A stretch of 34,754 bases of DNA, taken from assembly GCA_004802725.1 (NCBI GenBank), contig SGPM01000294.1:1-34754 (forward strand), read 5' to 3'. The position numbers were made by a program, and so were the translations under genes. How positions within the stretch are numbered: the first letter of the stretch is position 1; each line of letters starts with the position of its first letter. Origin of the DNA: Antrodiella citrinella (lineage: Eukaryota; Basidiomycota; Agaricomycetes; Polyporales; Steccherinaceae). The notes beneath the pieces are model-generated. The model was not told the origin of the DNA and made no database searches. It saw only the letters and a list, made by a program, of their open reading frames with translations. This document shows, piece after piece, positions 11,350-22,068 of this stretch.

Positions 11350-12293
11350 TCAAGCGCGTCTGATGAAGTTCAGAACCAAGAAACAGACATATGCGAATGT
11401 AGTAGCTACAGAATAGATGGCAATGCGAATGTGGAACGGACTGAATGTGAGGAAGGGGTAGGGGACTGAAACGAAGACTCGTCAGCGACCGATTACAAAG
11501 ACGGTGAGACGACACTCACAGATTCCGTTGTACTTTCCGCACTCCTCAACCCACCAAGAGTACCAGATACCAGAAGAAGCAGCGACGATGAAGCCTCCAT
11601 ACACAGCGTGTTTCGTAGAATATTTGCGTTCTAAAAGGAAGAAATCCAACAAGAGAGAGATAGCGGGTACTGCGTGAAGCGCTATGTCCATTTGTAGCGG
11701 AATGCGAGTGAAGGTCGGTGCTTCCACTGAGGATGAAGGTTCAGTGTCTAGGGACTCGTCTTCGCGCAGGATAAGCTGGGGGCAGACGAAAAGGAGGGTC
11801 CAGTAAATGGTAGATATGACTACCGCGAGCTGTGACATGCAATATCAGTATAGAACGAAAGCCGGCGCGAGCTAGAAGACATCTGGGAACGTACAGGCAT
11901 GGCGATCATGAACACAGCACGTTTAGTTCGCTTGACAACTGTGCAACTCGCGATGAGCATCTAACAATCATAAACGTGTAACGGATGGGCCACTCACGGG
12001 TCAAAACAGGGGCCAGATCAGCCAGCATGCTCAGTAGCATGGTAACGAATGCAACGGCGAGGCTGTAGGTTCGAACGCACGTTTGTCAGGACAATTAGAC
12101 GCACTTCTCTTGCGACTGCGAGCACATACCCAAGAATCGTCAAGAACTGGAAGTGGCCTCCCTTTTGCGAGGCGATGAAAGCGTGGATAGGGAGGGTTTG
12201 CAGACCCATGTAGCCGTATGCCATGGTGGCTGCAGCTCCCGCATGCAGCAGCAGTGCGCCAGTGTTAATTGGAGGTAAAGTGATTGGCGACAT
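11350..12293 (-). CDS. FAR-17a/AIG1-like multi-pass membrane protein
   Basis: Five exons on the minus strand: 12130-12293, 11998-12062, 11895-11938, 11520-11829 and 11350-11465. They encode about 232 residues. The protein is strongly hydrophobic, with about six helices. It shows the family pattern 'FLTILGLAVAF...', 'KRTKRAVF', 'STIYWTLLF', 'ALHAVPAISLLLDFFLLERKY' and a C-terminal 'FPYPFLTFSPFHIRIAIY'. Human AIG1 and ADTRP of this family are membrane threonine hydrolases acting on FAHFA lipids; whether the fungal protein does the same is inference. The His in 'LHAVPA' fits the expected catalytic His region. The start is uncertain: in-frame ATGs lie upstream at about 12350, and the one at 12293 was chosen because it begins directly before the first helix. 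Confidence 0.85.
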
Positions 12294-12596
12294 CGAGGGA
12301 CGAAGCGAGGGACTGAACGATGAGAGCGACAGTGAGGACATCGGAGAAGACAGGGAGTGGTCGTGTGCAAAGAGGAAGAAGAAGAAATTGAGGGCGCGTT
12401 TTTGAGTTGAAACGGTGCATTTTATGAAGACGGGACCAGCACCTATGACGCACACTCTCGGACTCCTTGCGCGCCGGACTCCGACATGCCGGACACACTC
12501 CGTCACTCCCCTCGTCTCATACCTTCTGACCATGTTTTTCGGTAAAGGACCATACAATAATCACGAAACAGTGTCTAGTTCTATCCGCCTCCTTCT
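12294..12596. other. Spacer between the AIG1-like gene and the MFS transporter gene
   Basis: Both neighbours are on the minus strand, so this holds the AIG1-like 5' flank (pyrimidine-rich on the coding strand, about 12300-12400) and the transporter 3' flank. Nothing else is seen. Confidence 0.5.
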
Positions 12597-14446
12597 CTAC
12601 ACTCGCCCTTTCCATCGACTCCATAACACACCAGATCCGCACGCCGCCAACAGCGTGACCAACACACAGAACCAAAACGTGGATCGCCAACACTCCACGC
12701 CTCTACATACAGTCTCGTCCGGCGCGGTGTTCTGAGACGCCACAAATGCGTACACATACGAGAAGAATGTCGTCCCAAAGAAGGGCGCGTACGAGATCAG
12801 TCCAAAGTTTCTTCCGAGATTGGGAAGTCCCCAGATCGATGACAGTATTCCAGGCCTGCGAGACACAAGCGGCGTGTCAGTCTTAGGACCACGAGCTTCA
12901 AGATAAGGCCATAATAAGGTACGCACAATATTGTGAATGTCGTCCCATACACGATTCCAACACCAGCACTGTGCACGAGCAATTCAGACCAGACCATTGT
13001 ATATCACCTCAATGCAACATACCTCAAACCCCACATCGCCTCTTGCGTCCTTACACACGCGACTAGCCATAGGAAAGTTGTCGTGGAAAGTAACGCGGCC
13101 CCCGTCAGAAAGGCTATCCGGCTCACATGCTGCTTCCGAGGGAACGACCAGATCCCTCCATGCAGGTACGACGCGACTGGCGAAACAAAGTCTGCCAGCG
13201 GACCTACGATCAGGCGGGAAAGTGTGTTCGTGGCCGACAGGATTTGTACTTGTGTGGACACATTTGTGCCGTGGCTCGAAGGAAGGGTGATAACTATGGA
13301 CCCCAGGTTCGCCATCACTGTCTCGGACTGAAAGCAATATTTCAGTCTTCTGTTATCTCTTTGAAGCAGGCGCAAAACACGTACAGTGCCAAGAACAACG
13401 GCTGCGATCAAAGCAAGCATCCAAAAGAGCGGGTCTCGCAGTAGATCCGCGACGCTGCCGTGTTGTGGTTCGGGGACACAGAACACGGGGAAGTCCAGCT
13501 CTGAGCTGGGTTTTCTACCTGTCAACAGCGGTTGGCTCTCTTCGTCGCCTGACTCATCCACAATCGCAATGCTGACGGCGGAAGACGATGGTCCAGGGTC
13601 CTCTGAATTCGTAAGGTCCGATGAGACAGGCATGATACGGTCAGTTCCTTGCATGCATGTTCCGCTGATGAGATGCACTACACCGCCGAAGATGGCCAAG
13701 AATGCAAGGTAATGTGTCACATTCAATCCAGTGTCCGAATGTGTGAAATATCTAGACGCAATTGCAGATAGGAGTAGTGGGGAGAATCCGAAAATGGCCA
13801 TACTGGTGCCCGATGCGACACCCATGTAATGTGGAAACGCCTTCGTAGCAGAGAAGACGAATGAGAAATAGCTGCCAAGACAATATCAGTAATTGGAGCC
13901 TCTATACGTACACGAACGCTTACGATAGCACTGTAGCGAGCCCTGCAAGACAAAAACATAGTGTCAACGCCCGAAACGAAGTAGACGAAGGCTTTTCGAT
14001 GGTTTCCGGCGTGTGTGCGATTATCCAAGAGAAGCACCCGAAGCCAACTGAGAAAAAGAGACCGGCGAGGAGAGAGCAAGCCCGTGGACCATGCCTGTCC
14101 AGAAGCTTGCCCACAAACGCTGCGAAGGGGTACTGGCCAACCATACCACTGAGTAATGTGGTTTCTCAGCCAATGAGACAGCATAATTTGAGCCTGTCAA
14201 GCTTACGCTAACGCAATGGTTGTGAGCTGCGGTTGAGTGAGCTTCATGTGCTCCACCAACGCCGGCGCGATGAGCGGGAAGCTGTATATACCACCGGCAC
14301 ATAGTCTGCCATACAGCAACGTCAAGAATTAGTTTCAAAGTTGTAGGGCATGTGCATATATGCGGAATTGCGACGTACGCATTGCCGGCTATGGAAACAC
14401 AAATGAGCAGCAGACGAGCATGCTTGAGGACCTCGTGTCTCGCCAT
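12597..14446 (-). CDS. NFD4/nodulin-like major facilitator superfamily transporter
   Basis: Seven exons on the minus strand: 14379-14446, 14207-14305, 13924-14148, 13385-13871, 13023-13327, 12927-12968 and 12597-12855. They encode 494 residues. About twelve hydrophobic helices surround a central acidic loop ('DESGDEESQPLL') in the 487-nt exon. The first helix pair contains 'SIAGNALCAGGIYSFPLIAPAL', and 'GQYPFAAFVGKLLDRHGPR' follows, an MFS motif A-like loop. The C-terminal half has 'TNTLSRLIVGPLADF' and 'GTTFTILPGILSSIWGLPNLGRNFG'. This matches the nodulin-like/NFD4 branch of MFS found in fungi (yeast YMR155W type) and plants. The substrate is not established for the fungal members; transport of a monocarboxylate or metal complex would be a guess. 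The protein is intact; the start lies directly before the first helix. Confidence 0.85.
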
Positions 14447-15163
14447 TCACGGCGAATGTCTACTGTTTTCTGGGATTTCTAGCCTCATGCACACGTTGGA
14501 GTTTTGGATGAAAGGCTGGGATTGAACGTCGCGGTCGTCGTGCAAGACGAAACGGAAGAGTAAGCCTGTGTCATGTCGGTGAGAGCGACCGCAGTGGGGC
14601 GGCAAGTAGCGGCTACCAAATTCTGGCTGGACCGGCGAAGTCCGGGCCTGTTTCGCAGCCCTCGAGTCTTCTGAGTCGTGACGTCTTCAAGTTCCTCTTG
14701 ATTTCCTCTGACACCTTTGAGTATGTAACACCTCGACTCAGGAAAAGGCCATTCTACACAAAGTCCACATATTCTTCAAGCTTCTGCTGAAATACGATGG
14801 TGACACGCCTGAGCACTTGGACCAAACTTAAACTATGACCTACGGATAGTCAGTCAACTGCAAGCCGGAATCCCAACATCCTACCATGGAAAGTTCAGGA
14901 GGCCTCGACTCAGCCATGTCTCTGGCTCGGACGCGTCTGAATCTGCAGCTGAACTTGTAACTCGAACCTTGGACTTCCTTTTCGAGCCTGTCTTCCGAAC
15001 CCCCGCTCTATCGAAGTTGTATTTGCATCACGTCTACATCATTGCTCCTGTCGACGCTTGACCACCCTGTAGGAATCGGCGTCCTCCATGGAGCAAGCCG
15101 CGTAAACTCAGGTTATATAGCCTGCGGACAACATGTCCTTCCCATTGACATACTCCCCCCAAA
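14447..15163. other. Divergent promoter region, MFS transporter and cystathionine gamma-synthase
   Basis: A 717-bp spacer between divergent genes. It contains TGAGTC (14672-14677) next to TGACGTC (14679-14685), sequences related to bZIP sites, about 490 bp upstream of the synthase ATG. A pyrimidine-rich stretch with CCCCCC just before 15161 looks like the synthase core promoter or 5' UTR. No ORF here is convincing. Confidence 0.5.
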
Positions 15164-17105
15164 ATGCCTTCTACCTCCTCCCGTGTACCCATTGGCACTG
15201 AGATCCCGCTTGGGGAACCTCACGCTTTGTCTGTCTCCCTGCCTACCTGGACAGATAACCTCGCCTGGGCCTCCGGAAATGAAGATGTCATCAAGTGCAT
15301 GTCGACTGGATACCCTCGTTTCTTCGTGCACAGAAAGATCTTGGAGGTGAGTTGACTAGTTCATATCACCATAAACGGCCCTTTGACCGGTCATCAGCTC
15401 GCAGATATCATTCTGAAGGACCTGCACGTAAACGGAAGCCTCGCGCATTTGTTTCCTACCGCGCATGCTGCGCAGGAATGCGTCGCGTACATGAGGCGTT
15501 ACGTCCCATCGTCCGATGACCATTCGATCTCTGTAGGGTTAGCGCATATTTTACTGGACGATAAGACGCGCCAGTTGGCTGGTCGAGATTCTCTCGAGGT
15601 CTACGCGGTCATCTTTCGGCCGGAGCTGAAGAAGTTGGGCAAGTCTTACTGGCAACATACTGGTACAGGTGTCAGCAGTCGATACGCCTCGGCGTGTTTG
15701 GCTAACATCGCCAATCGTGTTGTACGTCCTATTATCACATCGCAGCCATGGGAAGCTCAGGTGCGTCTACCCTAGTTCTGCCCGTCCCTGTAAAGGTGCT
15801 AACAATTAAGCAGATAAACCCTTGTGTATATGCGAAGCTCCACTCAGAGACCCAGCGTATTGCACAGACCTTGCAAAGGCGAATCGCATCACTTGCGTTG
15901 ACTGGTAGTCCGCCGGTAGATCAAGATGGTATCTCCTTTCAGGTAAACGGCCGTGGCAAGGTGTCCGAGACAGACGTCTTCCTCTATCCGAGCGGGATGT
16001 CCGCTATATGGCATGCACACCAACTGATCATGAAATTGAAGCCTGGCCTGAAATACGTATCATTTGGGTGAGCCTTTTGATTGGACGTCCCTGCGTAGAT
16101 CTTGCGCTAATAATATGTCAGTTTCCCTTACACTGACACAGTCAAGATCTTGGAAAAGTGGGGCCCGGGATGCATTTTCTATGGCAACCACCCGGACGAT
16201 AACCTTATTGAACTAGAGGCTTTCCTCAAAACGACTCCCACACCTATCGCAGCACTCTTCTGTGAAAGCCCCTCGAATCCGCTCTTGCACTCACCGGACC
16301 TGCGTCGACTGAGGGAACTGGCAGATGAACATGGCTTCATGATTGTCATCGACGACACGATCGGGACTTTTGTCAATGTCGATGTGCTGAAGTACGTTGA
16401 CATCGTAGCAACAAGCCTGAGCAAGTTGTTCAGTGGGTCAGCCAATGTTATGGGTGGCAGGTGAGTTCTTTTCCATGTCGAATGAGACTCAACTCAATGC
16501 ATGTGGGTAGCGTGGTGTTGAACTCAAGTTGTCCGCATTACTCTGCGCTGAAAACCGCGCTGGAATCGTCATACTCAAATGACTACTTCCTCCCAGACCT
16601 GATCCAGATGGAAGAGAACTCGCGAGACTTCGACTCTCGTGTCCGGAAAGTGGACGTCAACGCACGTGCGGTCTGCCGCTACCTTCACTCCCACTCGATC
16701 TCGTATTGCAAGGACTCGGACCTGGCCTCTGGCTTCGCTATCAAAGAAGTCTTCTACCCTGAATGGGTGACACGAGAAAACTACGACCTTGTCCGTCGAC
16801 CCTATCGAGAAGACAACTTTGGACACTTGTTCTCTTTGACGTTCGTCTCCCTGGAAGCCTCTGAAGCGTTCTACAACACGCTAGGATGCGCGAAAGGCCC
16901 TTCGCTCGGTACGAACTTCACGCTTAGCTGTCCGTATACGTTGTTGGCGCATTATTGGGAGCGTGATTGGGCGGCTGGGTTTGGGATAGAGGAGGGATTG
17001 GTGCGTGTGAGTGTCGGGATGGAGGAGTTGGATCTGTTGATGAACTGGTTCAAGAACGCGGTCGAGGCTGCTGAAGGGACGATCGGTAAACCTCCCGCTG
17101 CTTGA
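15164..17105 (+). CDS. STR2: Cystathionine gamma-synthase (STR2/Met-7 type)
   Basis: Five exons: 15164-15346, 15398-15760, 15814-16067, 16122-16460 and 16511-17105. They encode 577 residues, in range for the long fungal enzymes (yeast Str2 is 639). The enzyme joins O-acyl-homoserine and cysteine to cystathionine, linking cysteine to methionine by transsulfuration, using PLP. The N-terminal domain contains the fungal 'STGYPRFFVHRKILELA' stretch. The PLP fold has 'YPSGMSAIWHAHQL', 'ESPSNPLL', 'VIDDTIGTF' (the Asp contacting the PLP ring nitrogen) and 'ATSLSKLFSGSANVMGG' with the Schiff-base Lys at about 368. The C-terminus keeps 'SCPYTLLAHY' and 'GLVRVSVGMEELDLL'. Phases are 0, 0, 2, 2, and the frame is intact throughout. 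Cystathionine gamma-synthase is preferred over other Cys/Met PLP enzymes because of the N-terminal extension. Confidence 0.92.
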
Positions 17106-17532
17106 CGTCTTCATTGTCGGTCTGCATGAGCAATTGTGTACTCTCGCTTTAATGAAGAGCTTGTACAGCCTTTGGTCTACTCGTTGTACGCACGAACAAA
17201 CAGAGAGTGCAAATAGAGCGGGTTCGTGTATATAATAATTTGATCGCACTGATCTCGGAACGCTTTCGCTTGACGACGACTCCCTCCCCAAAGGAGTAAA
17301 AAGCTGTAGTTACCTCCGGACGCCCATCTCTCCCTCTTCCCCCTCCTCCCTCCCTTCTTCCTTCCACTACTGGACAGGATTCCGGTCTCAGAGCTTGGTT
17401 CTCTACTTCTCTGACTTTCAGCCGTCGACCGGTTCTCCCGCTCACTTCACCGTGCTGGTTTCTCGACCTTCCACTTTCTTTTTTTCCCGCCAACTTTCGT
17501 CTTCATCAGCCCTACCAACCAAGCAATCGGCC
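17106..17532. other. Spacer and 5' flank of the first MARVEL-like gene
   Basis: The synthase 3' flank is followed by a strongly pyrimidine-rich tract (about 17310-17520) typical of fungal transcription starts. No other gene is seen. Confidence 0.5.
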
Positions 17533-18927
17533 ATGTCCAACTTCCTTATTTCATATCGTTATTCCCTCTTCAGTATGTGGTCTCGTTTGACAGGTCGTGA
17601 GGTCTTCTGGGATAGTACTGACGATCGAAGCATAGCCCTTTTCCTCGTGTTCAACGCTGTTCTCTGTAGTGTTGCTGTGTGGAATTACACCATCGCCAAG
17701 GTGTTGTTGCTCACCGGTGCGTCCCCCCTTCTCGTCCCCTCCTCTCACTGGCCGCCGCTAATCCTATCTTTCAGCTCACGTCGATGTGTACCTCGCTGCC
17801 ATCGGTGGCCTTGCTGTCCTGTTCATCATCCCCGTGTAAGCTACCCACCTTTACGCGTGATTACCGAGAGGTATACTGACTCCGTGTTGTTGCAGCACTT
17901 TTGTGGATATGTTCCGGAAGAATGCATTGACCGGTCGTGTGTGGTTTGAGCTGGTGTGGGTGGGTGTATTTTGGGTGCTCGAGCTTTGTACGTCCCTCTC
18001 CTCTTTTCGCGCGTTTGGACGTTTGTCTCATGCTGTGATGTTATCAAGGTGGTGCATCTGCTTTCACCGCCATTAACTCTGATACTATGTGCTCCAAGAA
18101 TGGTATGCCGAATCTTCGTCCCGGACGTTTCCGCCACTCACTCGTAATTTTTTATTAGCTGTGGCAATCCAGCGTGATTCGTGTACCTCTACGAGAGCTG
18201 TGCAAGCTTTTTCATGGCTTATCACCATCATGCGTAAGCGAATACATGCCTTACCTCCTGCCTTGGTCTAAATTTCAATATCCTTCTAGTCCTGGTATAC
18301 CTGGTCATCTTATTCATTTCCGCGCTCCTGCATTACGATGACGACAAAGCAGTTTGGTCGTCAGGTGTTCGCCATTACCCGTGGTTCAACGCTTCCCGTG
18401 CACCCCTGGGAAGCACACCACCCTCTCCCAACGAGTCGGTGACCAAGTGGCATCGCAAGTCGCTGATGCTCACGAAGCCCCAGCCTAAGCGTCCTTCCCG
18501 CTCTGCAGACTTCGCATACCTTGAAGCGGGATCTGCTCCTTCCATGCAGCAGACCACACGCATAGCTGTGACTGCCCTCGCGCCCGAGCCATCCTTGTAC
18601 CCCGCGACTGTGGCTGCCAACATGCTACCAGCACGGGCGCCTCCAACGAGGGTGCCCCCACCTCTTGCTTTTCCCAGCCGCCAGGCACGCCGTCCGCAGG
18701 GCTCACAGTTACTGAGCATCCCCTCGCCCATTCCGGAGGTGTCTCCTGGGTATATTGAGTCGCAGAGGACGCCCCAGACTCCAGGTTCAGGATCCAGACC
18801 CTTGCAGCTACACGCACGCAGTGGTTCTTCAGGCAGCCCGACACGCCGTGGGCCGCCACCACCCTTGGACCTCACAAAGATCAGTGCATACATTGCTATC
18901 GAAGAGCGAAGGAAACAGGTGAGATAG
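17533..18927 (+). CDS. MARVEL-like four-pass membrane protein 1 with a long Pro/Ser-rich tail
   Basis: Six exons: 17533-17716, 17775-17835, 17896-17987, 18049-18102, 18159-18233 and 18290-18927. They encode 367 residues. Four hydrophobic segments lie at about residues 36-61, 63-82, 98-115 and 138-165. The third is 'FELVWVGVFWVLELCGASAF', a MARVEL-like helix with a buried Glu. Two cysteines 11 residues apart lie between the third and fourth helices. After 'WSSGVRHYPWFNA' the last exon codes for about 180 residues of disordered Pro/Ser/Arg-rich tail without other domains. MARVEL proteins organise membrane domains (for example Nce102 eisosome proteins, occludin); a role for this one is not known. 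It is the first of three related genes (also 20415 and 23604), matched by exon lengths and by 'PWFNA' versus 'PWFEA' just before the tail. Confidence 0.8.
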
Positions 18928-19467
18928 GTGCAATGCGACCGAGATTGATTGATTTTTTTTTCGGCCATTGCGGACTCTGCTTGAGACTCGGGTAGTGTAC
19001 GTCGATCGTGCCAAGTCGTTCCTTCGTTCTTTCAACCCCCCCCCCTCTTTCGTTCTCATTCGTTCACTCCGAACTTTTAAGGTTTGTGAGCCACCTTTTT
19101 TGTATTTCATGCGCTAGCGTTGTTTTATGGGCAGATGAGTCACTATCCATCTTTTTCAGACCGCACAGGACACTAGGTGTGATACAAAACGATTATTGAT
19201 ACAATGACGAGAGAATACATGGCCCTGTGCCGTTCCGTAATATACAATCCTGAGTATCGTGAAGTGTACCGTTGTCGCTGATGCCCTTGTCATCCTAACC
19301 AAGTCCTAACCTCCACAGCTCAGAGACCGGAACCACTCCTGAGGGCAAATGGGTAGTGAAACGTGCTGTACTGACCGTCAGGACGACTCCAACACAGCGA
19401 TCCGGATGTACTCACAATATTGATACAAATCTGCAAACCAGTACCATCGCATACACCTTCCTGCAAC
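18928..19467. other. Spacer downstream of MARVEL-like gene 1
   Basis: It contains the 3' flanks of MARVEL-like gene 1 and of the small secreted-peptide gene, which converge here. A T-rich run (18951-18961) and a C9 run near 19037-19045 stand out. No gene is seen. Confidence 0.5.
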
Positions 19468-19650
19468 TCAATCTCTCTTCTCATGCGACGTGAACTTCAT
19501 TGGCCAGGAATGCAGGACGATCCTGCGGGCCTGGAGCTCCATTCTCGCCTCCAGTGCGTCTCCAAAGTTCGGGGCGGGAATGGGCATGGCGGCGACGTAT
19601 TGTGCGCTCGCGATGAGCGCAAGGATGGTCGTGAACGAGTTGAACAGCAT
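19468..19650 (-). CDS. Small secreted peptide precursor (60 residues)
   Basis: A single exon on the minus strand starting at 19650. Residues 1-21 form a clear signal peptide (MLFNSFTTILALIASAQYVAA). The remaining 39 residues begin MPIPAPN and are mixed and charged, with one RR dibasic pair and a C-terminal EKRD. There are no cysteines and no CaaX end, so it is not a basidiomycete mating pheromone of the usual kind. A minus-strand TATATAAG lies at 19714-19707, about 60 nt upstream of the ATG, followed by a CT-rich leader; this supports a real transcribed gene. The RR pair could be a Kex2-type processing site. I do not recognise the family. Confidence 0.55.
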   Translation of the reverse strand: MLFNSFTTILALIASAQYVAAMPIPAPNFGDALEARMELQARRIVLHSWPMKFTSHEKRD

Positions 19651-20414
19651 GATGGTGGGCTGCTCGGTGATGATGGGCGGGACGAGAAGGAAGAGCGGCG
19701 ATTGTTCTTATATACGGGACAGGGGCGGGGGCGGTTCGAGAGGGCGGAAGCAGATGGAGACTGGGCGGATGAGCTGTTGGTGCTCTCGGCGTGCCCAGCG
19801 TAGGCTAATGGGTATTCAGGTTGCTCGTCGTGGGGTGTTGAGGTCGATGACTGGTCGGTCGTTGGGTCGTACGTTGAGCAGCTGGTTGTCCACCGTTGAG
19901 ATCGAGATTCCATTCTTGAGTGTCGGGATTTCGAGTGATGCCAACATACTAAGGCCCGACGACAACATACCTTTGTTAATGCAGACAAAGAATGACCTTG
20001 TACCAAGCTTGACCATCGTCTGCCCGTCTAAATTTATCGTCGGTTAAGTAGCTTCGGCTACCCAGGCAGGCACACCACGCCTCTCTCTCCTCCCTCAACC
20101 GCCCATTGTTCATTGTCCCAAACCCGCCATTGTCCTTGCCACCCGCCTACATATAATGGCTTGCTTGACGTCTACCTGTTCGCTATCCCTCCCTGGTGGA
20201 CAGGGCCGACGCTGCATACACGTGTTCCTTCGCTTTCATCCTGTGGCCACTCGCTAGCCTCTACTACTTAACTTTCGGCCTTCGCTCTTTTGCTCCACCT
20301 TCCACCTTTTCACGACCGCCTTCTGGGTGATCCTTGCCTTGCTTTTGCTTTCGGTTTCTGCGTTTTGTCCCGTATTGCCTCCACTATCACGAATCTGCTA
20401 TAACTGCACCTGCT
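19651..20414. other. Divergent spacer between the secreted-peptide gene and MARVEL-like gene 2
   Basis: It holds both promoters. The right part (about 20080-20400) is pyrimidine-rich, with TATAAT-like sequence at about 20151-20157. A minus-strand open stretch of 66 codons (20016-19816) shows no recognisable feature and contains splice-donor-like GTATGT, so it is not called. A C(TTCG)G hairpin lies at 20048-20061. Confidence 0.5.
19707..19714 (-). promoter_or_regulatory. TATA box of the secreted-peptide gene
   Basis: Minus-strand TATATAAG, about 57-64 nt before the ATG at 19650. Strong TATA boxes are uncommon in this window and otherwise mark the two small Cys/His genes at 28587 and 29936. 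Confidence 0.5.
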
Positions 20415-21733
20415 ATGTCTGAACAACAAACTACTACTTGGAGGCCTTTCCTCCTCTTTCGGTCTACTATTTTCGGTGAGCACATTCATTTGTGTGATTA
20501 TATAGATGCATATACTGACCATCTCATACCAGCTCTCCTCTTGTGGTTGAACGTCATTTCTTTGGGATTCGCTGTTTGGGATATACTAGCGATCAAGGAG
20601 GTTGGGCAATCTGGTGAGCATACTTATACTCTACGACGCGTCGGAACATCGCTGACACGCGTATCCATAGCTTTCGGCCCACCCATCTTTGTTATTTTCA
20701 ATTCATGTGCAACTTTCATTCTGCTCATGGCGTATGTCGCTATATTACCGATTCTGGACATATTCTGACCGCCCTCTGTCACAGCGCCATCGCAGAAGCT
20801 TTCATTCGTAGAGCTCGGACTGCACAGGTCAGTTTTGAGTGTGGGTGGACTTTTGCCATGGCCACTCTTTACTTCGGTAAGCTCCAAATCGCGCGCCGGA
20901 TGTTCTACGTCTCATTCGTTCTGTCTTAGCTGCTGCCGTAGACATCACTGTCATGGGACCGCCTGAGTTCTGTTCGAATCAAGGTGAACCCGCGTGGTTT
21001 TGAATTTGGGGTGGAGTGGAGCTGACGACAACAAATTTGACAGCATTCGTGAATGTTTGCGCTGCCTCTGCCGTTCTCGTTGTCACAACTTGGTTATCCT
21101 CCGTGACCAGTGGGTTTCTCACGATTATCCTGTATTTAACATCTCACTGACATCGAGTTGGTAGTGATGCTGTATTTCCTCAGTCTCTACATCACCACTA
21201 TCGCGCATTACTGGATTTATGGCACCATCTGGTCTACGTCCGTCTACAACGTCCCCTGGTTTGAGGCAAATGGCTCCATCCCGGAGACACCCAAACGTTG
21301 CCGCAAGACCCCTCATGACTTAGAGAATCCCGTCTTCAAAGGCCAAGACGATGACGACGACAACGAATGGTGTACCCCCACAAGATCCTTCTTCAACTAC
21401 ACCACCACTACCCCGCGCGGCTTGAAGCCACCCACACTCGTCCATGCCCAGAGCACCGAAACTTTCCGACCGAAGTGGGCGAAGAACGTCACGATGCGGC
21501 GGGGCGTCGACCAGCCTTTCATGGTGCCCAGTGCCAAACACGTTTCCCGCCTGATCAAGGCTTGCATGCTCGAGACCACCACTCCGCCCGCCGTTCCGCC
21601 GCCAGCCAAGATGGACCTTGAGCTGCCGAAGTTGCATCTGGACTTGTCCCCGCGGTACCCGTCGTACAGCTTGTTCCCGGAGAGCGTGCATGACGAGGAC
21701 AAGCCGGTCGGGTTCGTGAGGCTGTCGCAGTAG
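20415..21733 (+). CDS. MARVEL-like four-pass membrane protein 2
   Basis: Seven exons: 20415-20475, 20533-20613, 20671-20731, 20785-20876, 20930-20983, 21044-21109 and 21165-21733. They encode 327 residues. The four hydrophobic segments begin 'ALLLWLNVISLGFAVWDIL', 'PPIFVIFNSCATFILLMAAI', 'FAMATLYFAAAVDITVMG' and 'AASAVLVVTTWLSSVTMMLYF'. Two cysteines (FCSN...NVC) lie in the loop before the last helix, as in the neighbouring paralogues. 'WSTSVYNVPWFEANGS' matches the equivalent point of gene 1. The tail of about 145 residues includes an acidic cluster 'DDDDDNEW' and ends in a Pro/Leu-rich stretch. Exons of 61, 92 and 54 nt are the same size, order and phase as in gene 1. The exact role is unknown; membrane-domain organisation is the family expectation. 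Confidence 0.8.
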
Positions 21734-22068
21734 GTCAGGGCGGACGGCGCTGGGTCGCGGTGAGCCCCTCGGTACACGGCCACTGGTTTGGCCCACTTTC
21801 TCTTTTCATCTTTTCACGAAACCTTGAAGTTCTGTATCATGAACGTCAACCAACAACATTTGCTCCTCTTACTACTGTATCCATAGAACAAGATTTTGAC
21901 TTTTGTAAATGTGTATCGTACATCCTTCCATCCGTGACTCGGATAATAAACTGAACAAGTCTGGGTATCATATATCATAGAGCATTGTTTGAGTGAATAG
22001 TGTGGAATCCAAATAGCAAGGGGGACTGTTCAATGTAAGCATGACATGAAGCGGAGGGAGTAGCGATA
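21734..22068. other. Convergent 3' spacer
   Basis: Lies between the ends of MARVEL-like gene 2 and the minus-strand proton channel. AT-richer, with a polyadenylation-like AATAAA at 21945-21950 on the plus strand. Nothing else is seen. Confidence 0.5.

Noticed and set aside
12061..12085. GGTTCGAAC, tRNA B-box-like, inside the AIG1-like gene
   Set aside because: It lies at an intron/exon border of a well-supported gene and has no pairing T-stem.
15748..15813. Upstream extension of the synthase third exon through the ORF starting at 15748
   Set aside because: The segment contains a GTGCGT donor, GCTAAC branch sequence and CAG acceptor, and skipping it joins two in-frame exons.
18375..18968. 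197-codon minus-strand ORF opposite the tail of MARVEL-like gene 1
   Set aside because: It is antisense to the in-frame last exon of a spliced gene, and its composition is that of a shadow ORF.
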